A stretch of 33,981 bases of DNA from Immundisolibacterales bacterium. Its GTDB lineage: Bacteria > Pseudomonadota > Gammaproteobacteria > HK1. The notes beneath the pieces are model-generated. The model made no database searches and was not told where the DNA came from. It saw nothing but the letters and a program-made list of their open reading frames with translations. Positions within the stretch are counted from its first letter, which is position 1, and each line of letters starts with the position of its first letter. The translations under genes were made by a program, and so were the position numbers. Of this stretch, positions 16,802 through 27,439 are shown piece after piece. The stretch lies in assembly GCA_026712715.1 (NCBI GenBank), contig JAPOPW010000008.1:1-33981 (forward strand). Direction: 5' to 3'.

Positions 16802-17746
16802 TCACTCGGTGGCATGGTTGATGAACTTCTCGGGCGCGGGCTCGCCCCATTGCGAGTCGAGTCCGTCCTCGACCGCGACCAGATTTGGCGGTGTGTCGCT
16901 GTTCAGGCGGTCGGAATCCGTCCAGTGCTCGTGCACCCGGCCCCAGGGGTCCATCCAGTAATCGTAGACCTGGCTGCCCAGCACATGGCGGCCGAGACCC
17001 CAGACGTGCTCGTACCGGTCGACGCGCCGCAGATGCTCGTGCCCCATGATCACGTCATCGATGTCCTGGACCTCGAAGGCCATGTGGTTGAGCCCGGCCA
17101 TCTTCCCGTGGACGTAGAGGAACACGTGGTGGTCGACATACTCCTTGCCGCGGTCGACCCGGTTGAAGGAGAGGATGATGTTGTCCTCGTCGCCGCCGGC
17201 ATAGACGTCGTCCGAGCACACGAGGCCGAGCGTCTCGCGTACCCAGGCGATGGACTTGTCGAGATCGGGCGTCATCAGCACCGCGTGGCCGATGCGCTTC
17301 ACGTGCGATGGCCCGCGATCGATGCGGGTGAGCTCGCCCTTGCGCGCAAGTCCCTGCGCCCCGACGTTGAGCGCGAAGCGCGGGACCCGAATCGGCGCCA
17401 GGGTCTCGACGCCATGCACGATCTCGATGGTATAGCCGTTGGGCTCGGCCACGCGCACGCGCTTTCCACCACCCGGCTCGTCCATCTCCTCGACCGGGGA
17501 GGCGCCGTCGATTCTGGAAGCCCGGTCGAGATCTTCCTCGCTCTCGACACTGAATGCGAGGGAGATGAAGCCCGGCTCGCCGAGCTCGGTGACGTGGATG
17601 TGGTGCTCCGGATCGGTGCCGCGCATGTAGAGGGCCGTCCTGGTCCGTTCCGCCCGCACCATCCCGAAATCGGTCAGGAATGCTTCCTGCGCGTCGAGGT
17701 CCGGCGAACGAATTCGACCGTAGGAGATGTCGGTGACCTTGATCAT
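16802..17746 (-). CDS. VOC family extradiol-type dioxygenase
   Basis: Two-domain vicinal-oxygen-chelate protein, 314 residues, of the type I extradiol dioxygenase group (2,3-dihydroxybiphenyl or catechol 2,3-dioxygenase), which cleaves a catechol ring next to its hydroxyls. The C-terminal domain has the expected iron ligands with the expected spacing: His154 (RIGHAVLMTPD), His221 (LNHMAFEVQD) and Glu273 (DPWGRVHEHWTD). The N-terminal VOC repeat (DISYGRIRSPDLDAQEAFLTDFGM) is the usual non-catalytic copy. GGGAGGG lies 5-6 bases before ATG 17746. The intact ligand set favours catalysis over a resistance or lactoylglutathione-lyase role. The hydratase at 7,184 would act later in a meta-cleavage route, but the ring-fission hydrolase expected between them is not obvious here. 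Confidence 0.9.
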   Translation of the reverse strand: MIKVTDISYGRIRSPDLDAQEAFLTDFGMVRAERTRTALYMRGTDPEHHIHVTELGEPGFISLAFSVESEEDLDRASRIDGASPVEEMDEPGGGKRVRVAEPNGYTIEIVHGVETLAPIRVPRFALNVGAQGLARKGELTRIDRGPSHVKRIGHAVLMTPDLDKSIAWVRETLGLVCSDDVYAGGDEDNIILSFNRVDRGKEYVDHHVFLYVHGKMAGLNHMAFEVQDIDDVIMGHEHLRRVDRYEHVWGLGRHVLGSQVYDYWMDPWGRVHEHWTDSDRLNSDTPPNLVAVEDGLDSQWGEPAPEKFINHATE

Positions 17747-17881
17747 CGCTACCCTCCCGTCGATTGCGGGCGGCGCCCGTTCGCGGGAATCATAGGAAAC
17801 GAGAGCATGGCTCGCCAGAGGGGCGACAGACGCCGCCCTTCGGGAGCCGGGCGGCTCTCGCGAGCGCCCTCGTCGGACCCG

Positions 17882-17992
17882 TTACCAGCAGGGAATCCCG
17901 AGAAAGCAGGCCTGGGCTGCCGCAATTCCGGCGGCGACCACGAAGGTCGCGGTGAGGGCGGTGACGGCTCTGCGGACATGTTGCTGCTTCAT
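17882..17992 (-). CDS. Putative 36-residue secreted or membrane peptide
   Basis: Small gene supported mainly by its signals. ATG 17992 is preceded by CAGGAGCGCGAAA with suitable spacing. The peptide begins MKQQHVRRAVTALTATF, has a 15-20-residue hydrophobic segment (about 10-25), and ends AAAQACFLGIPCW. It therefore looks like a signal peptide or single transmembrane helix followed by a tiny two-cysteine tail. Signal-peptidase cleavage after AQA would release CFLGIPCW; a lipobox is possible but poor. It does not belong to a family I know. It lies alone upstream of the minus-strand VOC gene. Chance occurrence in GC-rich DNA cannot be excluded. Confidence 0.45.
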   Translation of the reverse strand: MKQQHVRRAVTALTATFVVAAGIAAAQACFLGIPCW

Positions 17993-18510
17993 TTTCGCGC
18001 TCCTGATGGCTTGAGGGTCGGCTCCTGCGAGCGGAAACATGATGTGCCTTGACGCGACAGGCGACTTGTCGCCATGCGACGCATCCTGCCCGCATCGGGC
18101 CACCTGCACGGGTGGAGGGGCCGGCGTTGATCCATCCAAGCCGAAATCCCTTCTCTTCGCGGCGGTGCTCCCCCGGGCAACGGGATTCCGGCGTCACTCG
18201 ATCCGCACGGACATTCCACGGGCGGTTCGTCCCGGACTCCTCGAGCCGCTCCTCGACCGCATTGCGGGTGCACGGACCTGGACCGTGACGGTCGGTCCCG
18301 TAACGCACTATCGGCTGCCCCGGCCGATACGGCCGGCTCGTCAACGAAGGGCTCCATGCCGCCGCCTGGTCCGGGCTCGACGATGAAGATCGGGTAACGA
18401 TACCCGGGGCTCTCCCGGGAGCGCTTGACGAGGGGCGGGATGTGCCCCCGGGTCGAACCTGCGGTAGGGTACGAGTCCCGCTGCCGAGCGCGGCAGGAAG
18501 GAAGGACATC
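17993..18510. other. Intergenic region with several hairpins, no recognisable gene
   Basis: Between the divergent small peptide gene and the DUF4189 gene. It contains four perfect or near-perfect short hairpins. These are GACCGT/ACGGTC (18,281-18,293, with partial outer pairing 18,274-18,298), CCGGCC/GGCCGG (18,320-18,336), CCCGGG/CCCGGG (18,403-18,419) and CTGCCG/CGGCAG (18,481-18,496). The last sits just before the ribosome-binding site of the DUF4189 gene. TTGACG occurs at about 18,425 without a -10 at normal distance. I cannot assign an RNA family. Confidence 0.4.
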
Positions 18511-18888
18511 GTGAAGAAGTTTCGCTCACTTGCCCTTGCGGGCGCGCTTGCGGGCGCCGCCCTCCCCGCTCTTGCCCAGAATCCCTACGGGGCGGTCGTG
18601 CTCGGACGCATCTCCGGCGGCGATCCCACGTGGGGCCTCGCCTGGAGCATGCGCGGGTACGATGACGCCGGCGAACGAGCCCGCAACGATTGCTATGCAC
18701 GAGGCGCGGCGGCCTGCCTCATCGTCGGATACGCTCGCGCCGCCTGCGGAGCGTTGGCCGTCGATGCCAGGAACGGCCACGGCGCGGCATGGGGCGAGTC
18801 GATCGATTCCGCCGAGAGTGCCGCTCTGTCCGCCTGCCGCACCCCTGGCCGCACGTGTCGAATCATCGTGTCCCGATGCGCGAGCTGA
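18511..18888 (+). CDS. DUF4189 domain-containing exported protein
   Basis: Small exported protein, 125 residues, starting at GTG 18511 with AGGAAGGAAGGAC in front. Residues 1-22 are a clear signal peptide (MKKFRSLALAGALAGAALPALA, cleavage before QNPYG). The mature part follows the DUF4189 pattern: YGAVV, WGLAWSMRGYDDAGERARNDC, then CGALAVDARNGHGAAWGESIDSAESAALSAC, then CRIIVSRC. Six cysteines (61, 69, 79, 109, 116, 123) could form disulfides in the periplasm. The function of the domain is unknown; it occurs in secreted or periplasmic proteins of Pseudomonadota and mycobacteria. The phytanoyl-CoA-type dioxygenase gene follows after 59 bp on the same strand, with no evident functional link. Confidence 0.85.
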   Translation: MKKFRSLALAGALAGAALPALAQNPYGAVVLGRISGGDPTWGLAWSMRGYDDAGERARNDCYARGAAACLIVGYARAACGALAVDARNGHGAAWGESIDSAESAALSACRTPGRTCRIIVSRCAS

Positions 18889-18916
18889 GCCGCCCGAACC
18901 AAGGCCGACAGTCTAC

Positions 18917-18944
18917 TTGCCGGAGCGAGCTTGCCGGAGCGAGC
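18917..18944 (+). repeat. 14-bp tandem duplication containing the ribosome-binding site
   Basis: TTGCCGGAGCGAGC occurs twice in direct succession (18,917-18,930 and 18,931-18,944), three bases before ATG 18948. Each copy carries a GGAG. The second copy's GGAG (18,936-18,939) has the normal distance of about eight bases to the start codon, so the duplication probably supplies the ribosome-binding site. Confidence 0.6.
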
Positions 18945-18947
18945 ACG

Positions 18948-19826
18948 ATGCAGAGCACGGTTTCCGCCAGCGATTATGCCGAACACGGCTACCTCGTCGT
19001 ACGCAACGCGTTTTCACGCAACGAGGTCGAGCCGCTGCTCGCCGAAGCGACCCGTATCTGCCGCGGCGCGCTCGGACCCCTCGAAGGGCTCGAGCCCGTG
19101 GCCGAACGCGATACGGACGAAGCCGTGCTGAGGCGCTACATCGCCTGTCACGTCGCCCACAAGATCTCGTCGCGCTTCCGGCGCCTGTTGCACGACGAGC
19201 GGCTCGTCGACGTGGCCCTCGAGCTGATTGGGCCGAACGTCAAGTGCGTGCATTCGGTGCTCTTCATCAAGTCGCCGGGCGAACCGGGCAACGCGTGGCA
19301 TCAGGACGAGTTCTTCATCCCGAGCCGGGACCGCTCCATCACGACCGCCTGGATCGCGCTCGACGATGTTGCAGTCGAGAATGGCTGCCTGCACGTCATC
19401 CCGGGCTCGCATCGGGCGGGCGTGCTGTACCCCATGCGACGGCATCACAATCCGGATCTGGACCGGGCCGAGGAAGCCTACGGATTTCCGTATTCGCGCG
19501 AAGACGGCATCGCCGTAGAGCTCGAAGCCGGCTCCGTCGTGTTCTTCAACGGCTACCTGCTGCACGGCTCGTACCCGAACCGGTCCGAGTCGCGCTTCAG
19601 GCGATCGGTCCAGTTCGTGTACATGAGCGCCGAGTCGCTGCTGCCGTGGGATCAGGTGATGCGCGGGCCGACGACTCGCGACTACCGGGACATCATCATG
19701 GTCGGCGGCACGGACCCGTATGCTTACAAGGGCGTCGAAGACATCAGCCACGCGTATCTGCGAAAGCGCGGTCCGACGCACGCGGATCTCGCCGAGGCGG
19801 GCGAGCACCTCGACTGGACCCGCTGA
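18948..19826 (+). CDS. Phytanoyl-CoA dioxygenase (PhyH) family protein
   Basis: Fe(II)/2-oxoglutarate-dependent oxygenase of the PhyH group, 292 residues from ATG 18948. Iron ligands are His118 and Asp120 (NAWHQDEFF) and His206 (GYLLHGSYPN). Arg218 or Arg219 (RFRRSVQF) would bind 2-oxoglutarate. WIALDDVAVENGCLHVIPGSHRAG (135-158) is a strong family motif. The open frame extends upstream to 18,690 antisense to nothing, but overlaps the DUF4189 gene in another frame, and the conserved N-terminus (SDYAEHGYLVVRNAFS) favours ATG 18948. Bacterial members hydroxylate diverse substrates including ectoine and syringomycin precursors. The substrate is undetermined. The gene is convergent with the reductoisomerase, 23 bp away. 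Confidence 0.92.
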   Translation: MQSTVSASDYAEHGYLVVRNAFSRNEVEPLLAEATRICRGALGPLEGLEPVAERDTDEAVLRRYIACHVAHKISSRFRRLLHDERLVDVALELIGPNVKCVHSVLFIKSPGEPGNAWHQDEFFIPSRDRSITTAWIALDDVAVENGCLHVIPGSHRAGVLYPMRRHHNPDLDRAEEAYGFPYSREDGIAVELEAGSVVFFNGYLLHGSYPNRSESRFRRSVQFVYMSAESLLPWDQVMRGPTTRDYRDIIMVGGTDPYAYKGVEDISHAYLRKRGPTHADLAEAGEHLDWTR

Positions 19827-19849
19827 CGTCTTCGGTGCCGCGGGGCCGC

Positions 19850-21782
<1,933 letters not shown>

Positions 21783-24700
21783 TCACCAGCGCACGCTGAG
21801 CCTCGCCCCGATGGTGTGCTCGGGCCGCCCATCGTCGTTCGCCGCGTCGTGTCGCGCCGCCTCCACGCGCACCTCGAACGACCCCGCGCCCGAACCGGCC
21901 AGCCGCCAGCCCGCGCCGACGGTAAGGCCGTGTTCGGCCCGCATTGCGCCGGTCTGTTCTCTCCGCGTCCCCTCGGCCCCGAACTCGAACGCGAGCCCCC
22001 CCGAGACCCACCCGGCGAGGCGCCACCCGAACCGCAGCTCGCGGCCCGCGTTGGTGAGCCCGAGACCGAGTTCCGGAATGGCCGTGTAACGGTCCTCGAA
22101 GACGCCGAAGCCGTAGCCGATGCGCGCATCGAGGCGCCGGGCGTCGAGCCCGCCGCCGTCCTGCGCGCCGAGCCCGGCGAGCGTCGTGCGCCCGAGCAGC
22201 GCGTCCGCGCCGCCCCAGGACGCCCCGCCCACCGACTGCGTGAGGTTCAAGGTGAATCCCCGCTCCGTCCCCGGCGCCGGGTCGAAGGAGAGGGTCCCCG
22301 ACAGGCCCCGCTCCCCGAGCCCCCCGGCCTCGTGCGTCAGCAGGCCTCGGGCGCGGATGTCGGCGGTGAGCCCGCGCGCCGGGTCCGAGAGCGCAATACC
22401 TGCGCCGATGTCCGCCCCGAAGCCGGTCTCCGCGTCGCCCCCGTCGTGACGCACCCCGAGCTCGAGGCTCGGGATGAGCACCGCCGACTCGCCGAGGCGC
22501 ACCGGGAGAGCCCCCTCGAGCGCGAGGCGAAGCCGCGTCGCCTGCCCCTCGGCCGCCGCGAGATTGCCCCCCTCGGGGTCCGACACCGCGCCGGTGCTCG
22601 TGAGAACCGCCAGTGCGTCCGACTTGAGCGCGAGCACCGATGCGCCGTCCTTGCCGGCCAGCACCCCGCGCGCACCCACCGCGCCCATGCGGAAGGAGAG
22701 GTCCGGGCGAAGCGGCGCCGCGCCGTCGGGCGCCAGGGTCAGCGTCCCCTCGCCGTACCCCGCCATGCCCCACAGCGACACCCGCTCGGAGCGCTCGATG
22801 CGCCCGTAGGGGAAGAGCGCCGTCAAGGTCGATTCCACCTCGCCATCGCCCGCGGGCGAGCGGTACCCGCCCGCGCCCCGCGCGTGCGAGAGCATCACAC
22901 CCGCGATGAACGCCTCGCGCGAGAAGTCCGCCCCCAGCAGCGCGCTCGTCACCTCGCCGTCCAGGGTCATCTCCCCCTCGCGACCGTCGAAGCGCGTCAC
23001 CGCGCCACGGCCCCAGTACGAGGCGAAGCCGCCTTGCGCACCGCCCTCCGTCATCGCAAACGACGACCCCGTCACCAGGTCGCGCCCGGTGAGCGTTCGC
23101 GCCTCGGGCTCGCGCGACTCGTCTCCGGACAGCCAGCCGGTCAGCGTCCCGACCCCGCCGCCCTCCACGTCCGCTTCGCGCGCCTCCTCCGCGTCCGCTC
23201 CGCCCGTCAACCCGCCAAGGTCCAGCCCCGCGATGCGGCCCGAGCGACCAGGCGCGCGCGGCGCCGTGAAGCGCCCCTGGACCGCATCCATCGCCTGCTC
23301 GGCCACCGTGCGCCCGAACCGCGCCGTCCACGCCTGCGGCATCCCACCGACGTTGGTGATGCGCCCCTGCGCGCTCGCGTCCGCGAGCTTCACCCGCTCA
23401 GGGCTCGGGTTCGAGAGCGTGAAGCCCATCGTCTCCGAGCCCTCGTCATGCGCGTCGTCGAGCACCGGCACCGGCACCGTCTTCGAGGTCTCGTTCGCCG
23501 CAAAGATCAGCGTGCCCGAGGTCCCGGTGTAGTCCGACCCGGCCGCGGCGCTCCCGTTCGAAGTCGCGTAGTCCACCGTCACCGTCTCCGCGACCGCCCG
23601 CGAAAGCGTCACCGCGAAGTCGAGCACCGCCCCCTCGGCCTCCTCCACCGTCGCATCCGCGACCGAGAGCGTCGGCGGGCCCGCGATGGTTGTGCTCAAG
23701 TCCCCGTCGAACATGCGGCCCGCCGCATCGCACGCGGCGTAGTCCGCGCTGCAGTCCGTCGTCGCCCGCGCCGACAGCGCCACCTCGCCGAACCCGTCCG
23801 GGGCGACCCGCAGCTCCCAGCCGACATTGCTCGGCGGGGCGAGCCGGCGCGCCTTCTCGATGGTGCCGCCGGTCACGTCGAACAGGTGGTTGTGCACCGT
23901 CTTGTAGCTGTACCCCGCCGGCTCGTGGCTGAACGCGAAGCGCAGCACGAACGTGCCCGACCCGCCGTGCTCGTCCACCACCTTGGTGAACCGCGCCGTC
24001 ATCGGCTCGACGTCTTCGCTCTCGACCACCCCCTCGGCGCGGCCTGCGTTCGCGTCCACCCTGTAGCTGGACGTTGCGGAGAGCGTCACGCGCACCGTGC
24101 TCGCGACCTCGACGGTCTCGTCGTCCACCGTCGCCACGCTCAGCGTCGCCGTCGCGGCGCCCGCCGCGAAGGTCACCGATGTGGGCGGAGCGCCTGCGAG
24201 CACGTCACCGGTCTCGCTCACCGACACACTGACGGTCAGCGCGTCATCGGTCGAGCCTGTGCGCGAGAGGGTGAACGACAGGTCCGTTCCTTCATTCACC
24301 GGCGTCTCGCCCGCGGCGATGCTCACCACCGGCAGCGTCCCCGACTCCGGCTCCGGCTCCGGCTCCGACTCCGAGGCGGGTCCCGGCACGGTGTGCGCGA
24401 GCCCGCCGTCGAACATCCGTCCCTCGGCGTCGCACACCGCGTATGCCGCCTCGCAGTCGCTCGTCGCGCGGGCACTGACGGTGACCGCACCGTCGCCGTC
24501 GGGCTGCACGGTGAGGCGCCACCCGAGGCTCTCGCCGCGTGTCAGCCGGCTCGCGTTCGCGATGCGCCCGCCGGTCACGTCGAACAGGTCGTCACGCACC
24601 GTGCGGTAGCTGAGGCTCCGGGGTGCGTGGCTGAACTCGAAGTCGATCTCGAAGGATGCGCTCCCGTCATGCGACGCGCTCGCCGCCGTCACCCGCGCGG

Positions 24701-27434
24701 TGATCGCGTTGTCCGTACCTTGCGTCCCCGCGATGGTGACCTCCGCCGCCTCCGAGAGCACCCGCCCGCCGATGCACACCGCATGGGCCTCGCTGCACCT
24801 GCGCGTCGGCACGCGTACCGTCACTCCCCCCGTGCCCGCTGGCGTCACCGTCAGCTCCCAGGTCCCCGACGATTGCCCCGGCGCCTGGCGCGACTTGGTA
24901 ATCGCGCCGCCTTCGAGCTCGAACGTCGAGCCGGCGTCGCGCTTCGGCGAGAGCCCGTCGGGGGCGCCGCCGAATGCCACCGTCAGCGTGAACGGGGTCT
25001 CTCCGTCATGGTTCTCCGGGACGTTGTGGAAATTCGCTTGCGGTCCGGTGCTGCGGGCGTTTGAGCCCATCGCCGCCGCTCCGACGTGCCCGAGCAGCGC
25101 ATCGAGCCCACTCTCGCTGCTGCGGATGGTCCCGCCGCCGAGCGCGAGGCTGTCCGGGGTGACCGCCATGGAGGTGTGAGATCCATCGCCTGCCACCAGC
25201 GTGTACGCGAAGGTGAGCGTCGTCGTGCCGCTGCCGTTCTCGTAGTCCGCGCCGCGTCGGGCGGTGCCCACGGTCCCGAGTTCGATTCCGAGCGACGGGG
25301 TTCCCGCGCTCGTGTCCACGTCCACGCTTTCGCTGAAGGTCAGGTCGACGCGCACGGTCTCGCCCTCGCTCCAGGTCCCGTCGTCGCCCGCTCCGCTCAG
25401 CACCGGCGTCCCCTGGACCGCCGGCGGGTCGGCGGCTTGCGCTTGGCTGGCCGCCTCGCCCCTGACCTCGATCTGGAGCGCCCACGTCCCTCCCCGGGAG
25501 ACCCAGGACGGCGCGCGCGACTCGCCTGTGTACCCGTCCCTCAGTTGACGGTCCTGGTAGCTTTGTTGGAGCGACCAGCCCGGGCGCGCGGTCATACCCC
25601 CGCTGTCGATGATTTCGAGTTCGGGATAGCCCAAATTTCCCGCGACACCGCCCCTGATGACGACGAAGTAGTTCGTATTCCGCTCGAGCGTCGTGTTCGC
25701 CGGGGCGGTGTACTCGACGAGGTATCTCCTCCTGTCCTTTTTCAGGGTCGGCGCCGTGAGCGTGATGCGGCCCGTGGTTGCGCCCGGGCTGCCCTTCACC
25801 ACCTGTACCGTCGGCGCCGTCGTTCTTTCCGAGTACTTGTTCGCCGTGTACGTATTCATCTTGATCGCAACGCTGCTCAGAGTGTAGCCGTCGGCGTGGC
25901 CGCCCGTGCGGAATCCCTGCGCGTGGTCGAAGTCCGAAAGCCCCCCCGCCGCCAGGTGCGAGTGCCTCGACGTGTTGCTCACCAGGTAGTTCGACGCCGG
26001 CGCGTAGTTCTGGACTTCGTAGGAGTTCTCCCGCGGCGCGTGCCGGATGCTCGTGTCGGTCAGCGCGGTGCCCGCGAGGTCCATGATGTTCTGGCCGGAC
26101 GCGAGCTCGAGGGTGACGGTTCCGTTGTAGTCGGCAAGATCGCCGCCACCGGCGGTCACCCTCGCCAGGGTTCCGTCCCGGTCGAGCGTCACGCTGGTGA
26201 CCGTTGCGGTGCTGCCGACGATGCGGAAGTCGCCCGCATCGAGGGAGTCTCGCCGTAGCCGTTCGGTGAACCTCACCTCCCACGAGAGCGTGTCGGCGTC
26301 CGTATGCTCCGTATCGAACCAGGGCAGGTCCCTCGGGTTTGCCCGTGTCACCGTCGAGATCTGCGGGGGCTCGTTGTTGCTCCGCAAGAGCCTGACGGTG
26401 TAGGTCTCCTTGTCCGTGAGGGTGACTGAGTGGTTGCCAAATTCCCAAAAATGAGAATGCGAGTCGGAGCTGTAGTCGCCCTCTCCGTCGGTGAATGCGG
26501 TTTCCGTGTTGCCTACTTTCAGCTTGAAGCTTGGCGAGTTTTGCAACCCCTGCGTTCCGCCGTCCAGGTTGCCCAATCCGAAGTACAAGTCCCCACCAAC
26601 AATCTCGAGGACATGCACCTCCCATGTTTCGCCCTCGTGTTCAAACGTGGTGTCGCCGAGGATCGATCCGTAGATGCCTTCTCTCCATCCAAGAACAGAA
26701 GAACCACTAGCCTGCGCAGTGATATCCGCGCACCAGACTTGGTCCGGCTCCTCCGGGAGGCATGACGGCGGCGTCCCGCCCGGGTTGTACACGTACCCGT
26801 TTATCCCCAGCAGCATGGACTCGTCTGCGCTCGCGTTCGAAAACGGGGTGCTCGATCCCTTGGCGCGCGTCTGTCTCTTGTCGCCGATTATCCATCCCTT
26901 TCTCGACGTGTCGTTCTCCGTCAGGACCGCCGTCCTGGTCCACTGCGTGCCGCTTGGCCCACTCACCTCGATCCAGTAGTCGCGTGACCTGGGCAGATGG
27001 ACCGGTGGCTGCAGCGTGTACGTGTAATTCCCGAATCCGCTGGATCCCGTTGTCGGCGCCACGGCTGTCCTCACGACGTGTCCTCTTGCCGAGCCGCTGC
27101 GCAGCGTGACGGTGGGGAACGCGGTCCCGCTCGGCACGCTCAGGCGCAGATCGATGCTCTCCAGGATGTAGCCGACCGGGTTCGACCCGGTCGTGATCCG
27201 CTGCGCGGCCTCGACCGAGCTGAAATTAACCGTGCCCGCTCCTGCCTGGCCCATGTTGCTGACCAGCACGATTGCCTGCGCCGTCTGCGCGCCTGCGAGC
27301 AGCACGAGCAGTCCCGCGAGCAGCGCCCGCGCTCCCCACCGCGCCGTGCTTCTTCGCCCCTGTGCCCTCGCGTCCCGATTCGTTTCCGAACTCGTTGCGT
27401 TGCCCGCGAGGTTCGTCCGTCGTTCTTCATGCAT
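21783..27434 (-). CDS. Giant modular autotransporter adhesin with Calx-beta domains and C-terminal beta-barrel
   Basis: 1,883-residue surface protein. A long N-region and hydrophobic core form an extended signal peptide cleaved after about residue 54 (TAQA). Then come an anchor-like domain (IVLVSNMGQ, about 55-230), a VWCADITAQ domain (about 234-345), an Ig-like domain (350-468), a second anchor-like domain (NYLVSNTSRH, 480-670), an Ig-like SEGETVRVDLTFSESV domain (675-785), two paired-cysteine modules (800-1018), an acidic ESEPEPEPESG linker and Calx-beta (1035-1135). A third paired-cysteine module (1144-1248) and a second Calx-beta (1253-1360) follow. The beta-barrel (about 1540-1883) ends in the outer-membrane signature LSVRW. 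It probably mediates adhesion. ATG 27434 lies 11 nt after GGGAGGAG; GTG 27443 in frame is an alternative. Divergent from the second giant surface gene. Confidence 0.92.
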   Translation of the reverse strand: MHEERRTNLAGNATSSETNRDARAQGRRSTARWGARALLAGLLVLLAGAQTAQAIVLVSNMGQAGAGTVNFSSVEAAQRITTGSNPVGYILESIDLRLSVPSGTAFPTVTLRSGSARGHVVRTAVAPTTGSSGFGNYTYTLQPPVHLPRSRDYWIEVSGPSGTQWTRTAVLTENDTSRKGWIIGDKRQTRAKGSSTPFSNASADESMLLGINGYVYNPGGTPPSCLPEEPDQVWCADITAQASGSSVLGWREGIYGSILGDTTFEHEGETWEVHVLEIVGGDLYFGLGNLDGGTQGLQNSPSFKLKVGNTETAFTDGEGDYSSDSHSHFWEFGNHSVTLTDKETYTVRLLRSNNEPPQISTVTRANPRDLPWFDTEHTDADTLSWEVRFTERLRRDSLDAGDFRIVGSTATVTSVTLDRDGTLARVTAGGGDLADYNGTVTLELASGQNIMDLAGTALTDTSIRHAPRENSYEVQNYAPASNYLVSNTSRHSHLAAGGLSDFDHAQGFRTGGHADGYTLSSVAIKMNTYTANKYSERTTAPTVQVVKGSPGATTGRITLTAPTLKKDRRRYLVEYTAPANTTLERNTNYFVVIRGGVAGNLGYPELEIIDSGGMTARPGWSLQQSYQDRQLRDGYTGESRAPSWVSRGGTWALQIEVRGEAASQAQAADPPAVQGTPVLSGAGDDGTWSEGETVRVDLTFSESVDVDTSAGTPSLGIELGTVGTARRGADYENGSGTTTLTFAYTLVAGDGSHTSMAVTPDSLALGGGTIRSSESGLDALLGHVGAAAMGSNARSTGPQANFHNVPENHDGETPFTLTVAFGGAPDGLSPKRDAGSTFELEGGAITKSRQAPGQSSGTWELTVTPAGTGGVTVRVPTRRCSEAHAVCIGGRVLSEAAEVTIAGTQGTDNAITARVTAASASHDGSASFEIDFEFSHAPRSLSYRTVRDDLFDVTGGRIANASRLTRGESLGWRLTVQPDGDGAVTVSARATSDCEAAYAVCDAEGRMFDGGLAHTVPGPASESEPEPEPESGTLPVVSIAAGETPVNEGTDLSFTLSRTGSTDDALTVSVSVSETGDVLAGAPPTSVTFAAGAATATLSVATVDDETVEVASTVRVTLSATSSYRVDANAGRAEGVVESEDVEPMTARFTKVVDEHGGSGTFVLRFAFSHEPAGYSYKTVHNHLFDVTGGTIEKARRLAPPSNVGWELRVAPDGFGEVALSARATTDCSADYAACDAAGRMFDGDLSTTIAGPPTLSVADATVEEAEGAVLDFAVTLSRAVAETVTVDYATSNGSAAAGSDYTGTSGTLIFAANETSKTVPVPVLDDAHDEGSETMGFTLSNPSPERVKLADASAQGRITNVGGMPQAWTARFGRTVAEQAMDAVQGRFTAPRAPGRSGRIAGLDLGGLTGGADAEEAREADVEGGGVGTLTGWLSGDESREPEARTLTGRDLVTGSSFAMTEGGAQGGFASYWGRGAVTRFDGREGEMTLDGEVTSALLGADFSREAFIAGVMLSHARGAGGYRSPAGDGEVESTLTALFPYGRIERSERVSLWGMAGYGEGTLTLAPDGAAPLRPDLSFRMGAVGARGVLAGKDGASVLALKSDALAVLTSTGAVSDPEGGNLAAAEGQATRLRLALEGALPVRLGESAVLIPSLELGVRHDGGDAETGFGADIGAGIALSDPARGLTADIRARGLLTHEAGGLGERGLSGTLSFDPAPGTERGFTLNLTQSVGGASWGGADALLGRTTLAGLGAQDGGGLDARRLDARIGYGFGVFEDRYTAIPELGLGLTNAGRELRFGWRLAGWVSGGLAFEFGAEGTRREQTGAMRAEHGLTVGAGWRLAGSGAGSFEVRVEAARHDAANDDGRPEHTIGARLSVRW

Positions 27435-27439
27435 TGTGC

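Noticed and set aside
16604..18052. 482-codon plus-strand frame over the VOC gene
   Set aside because: Antisense shadow; the minus strand has a full set of extradiol iron ligands and a ribosome-binding site.
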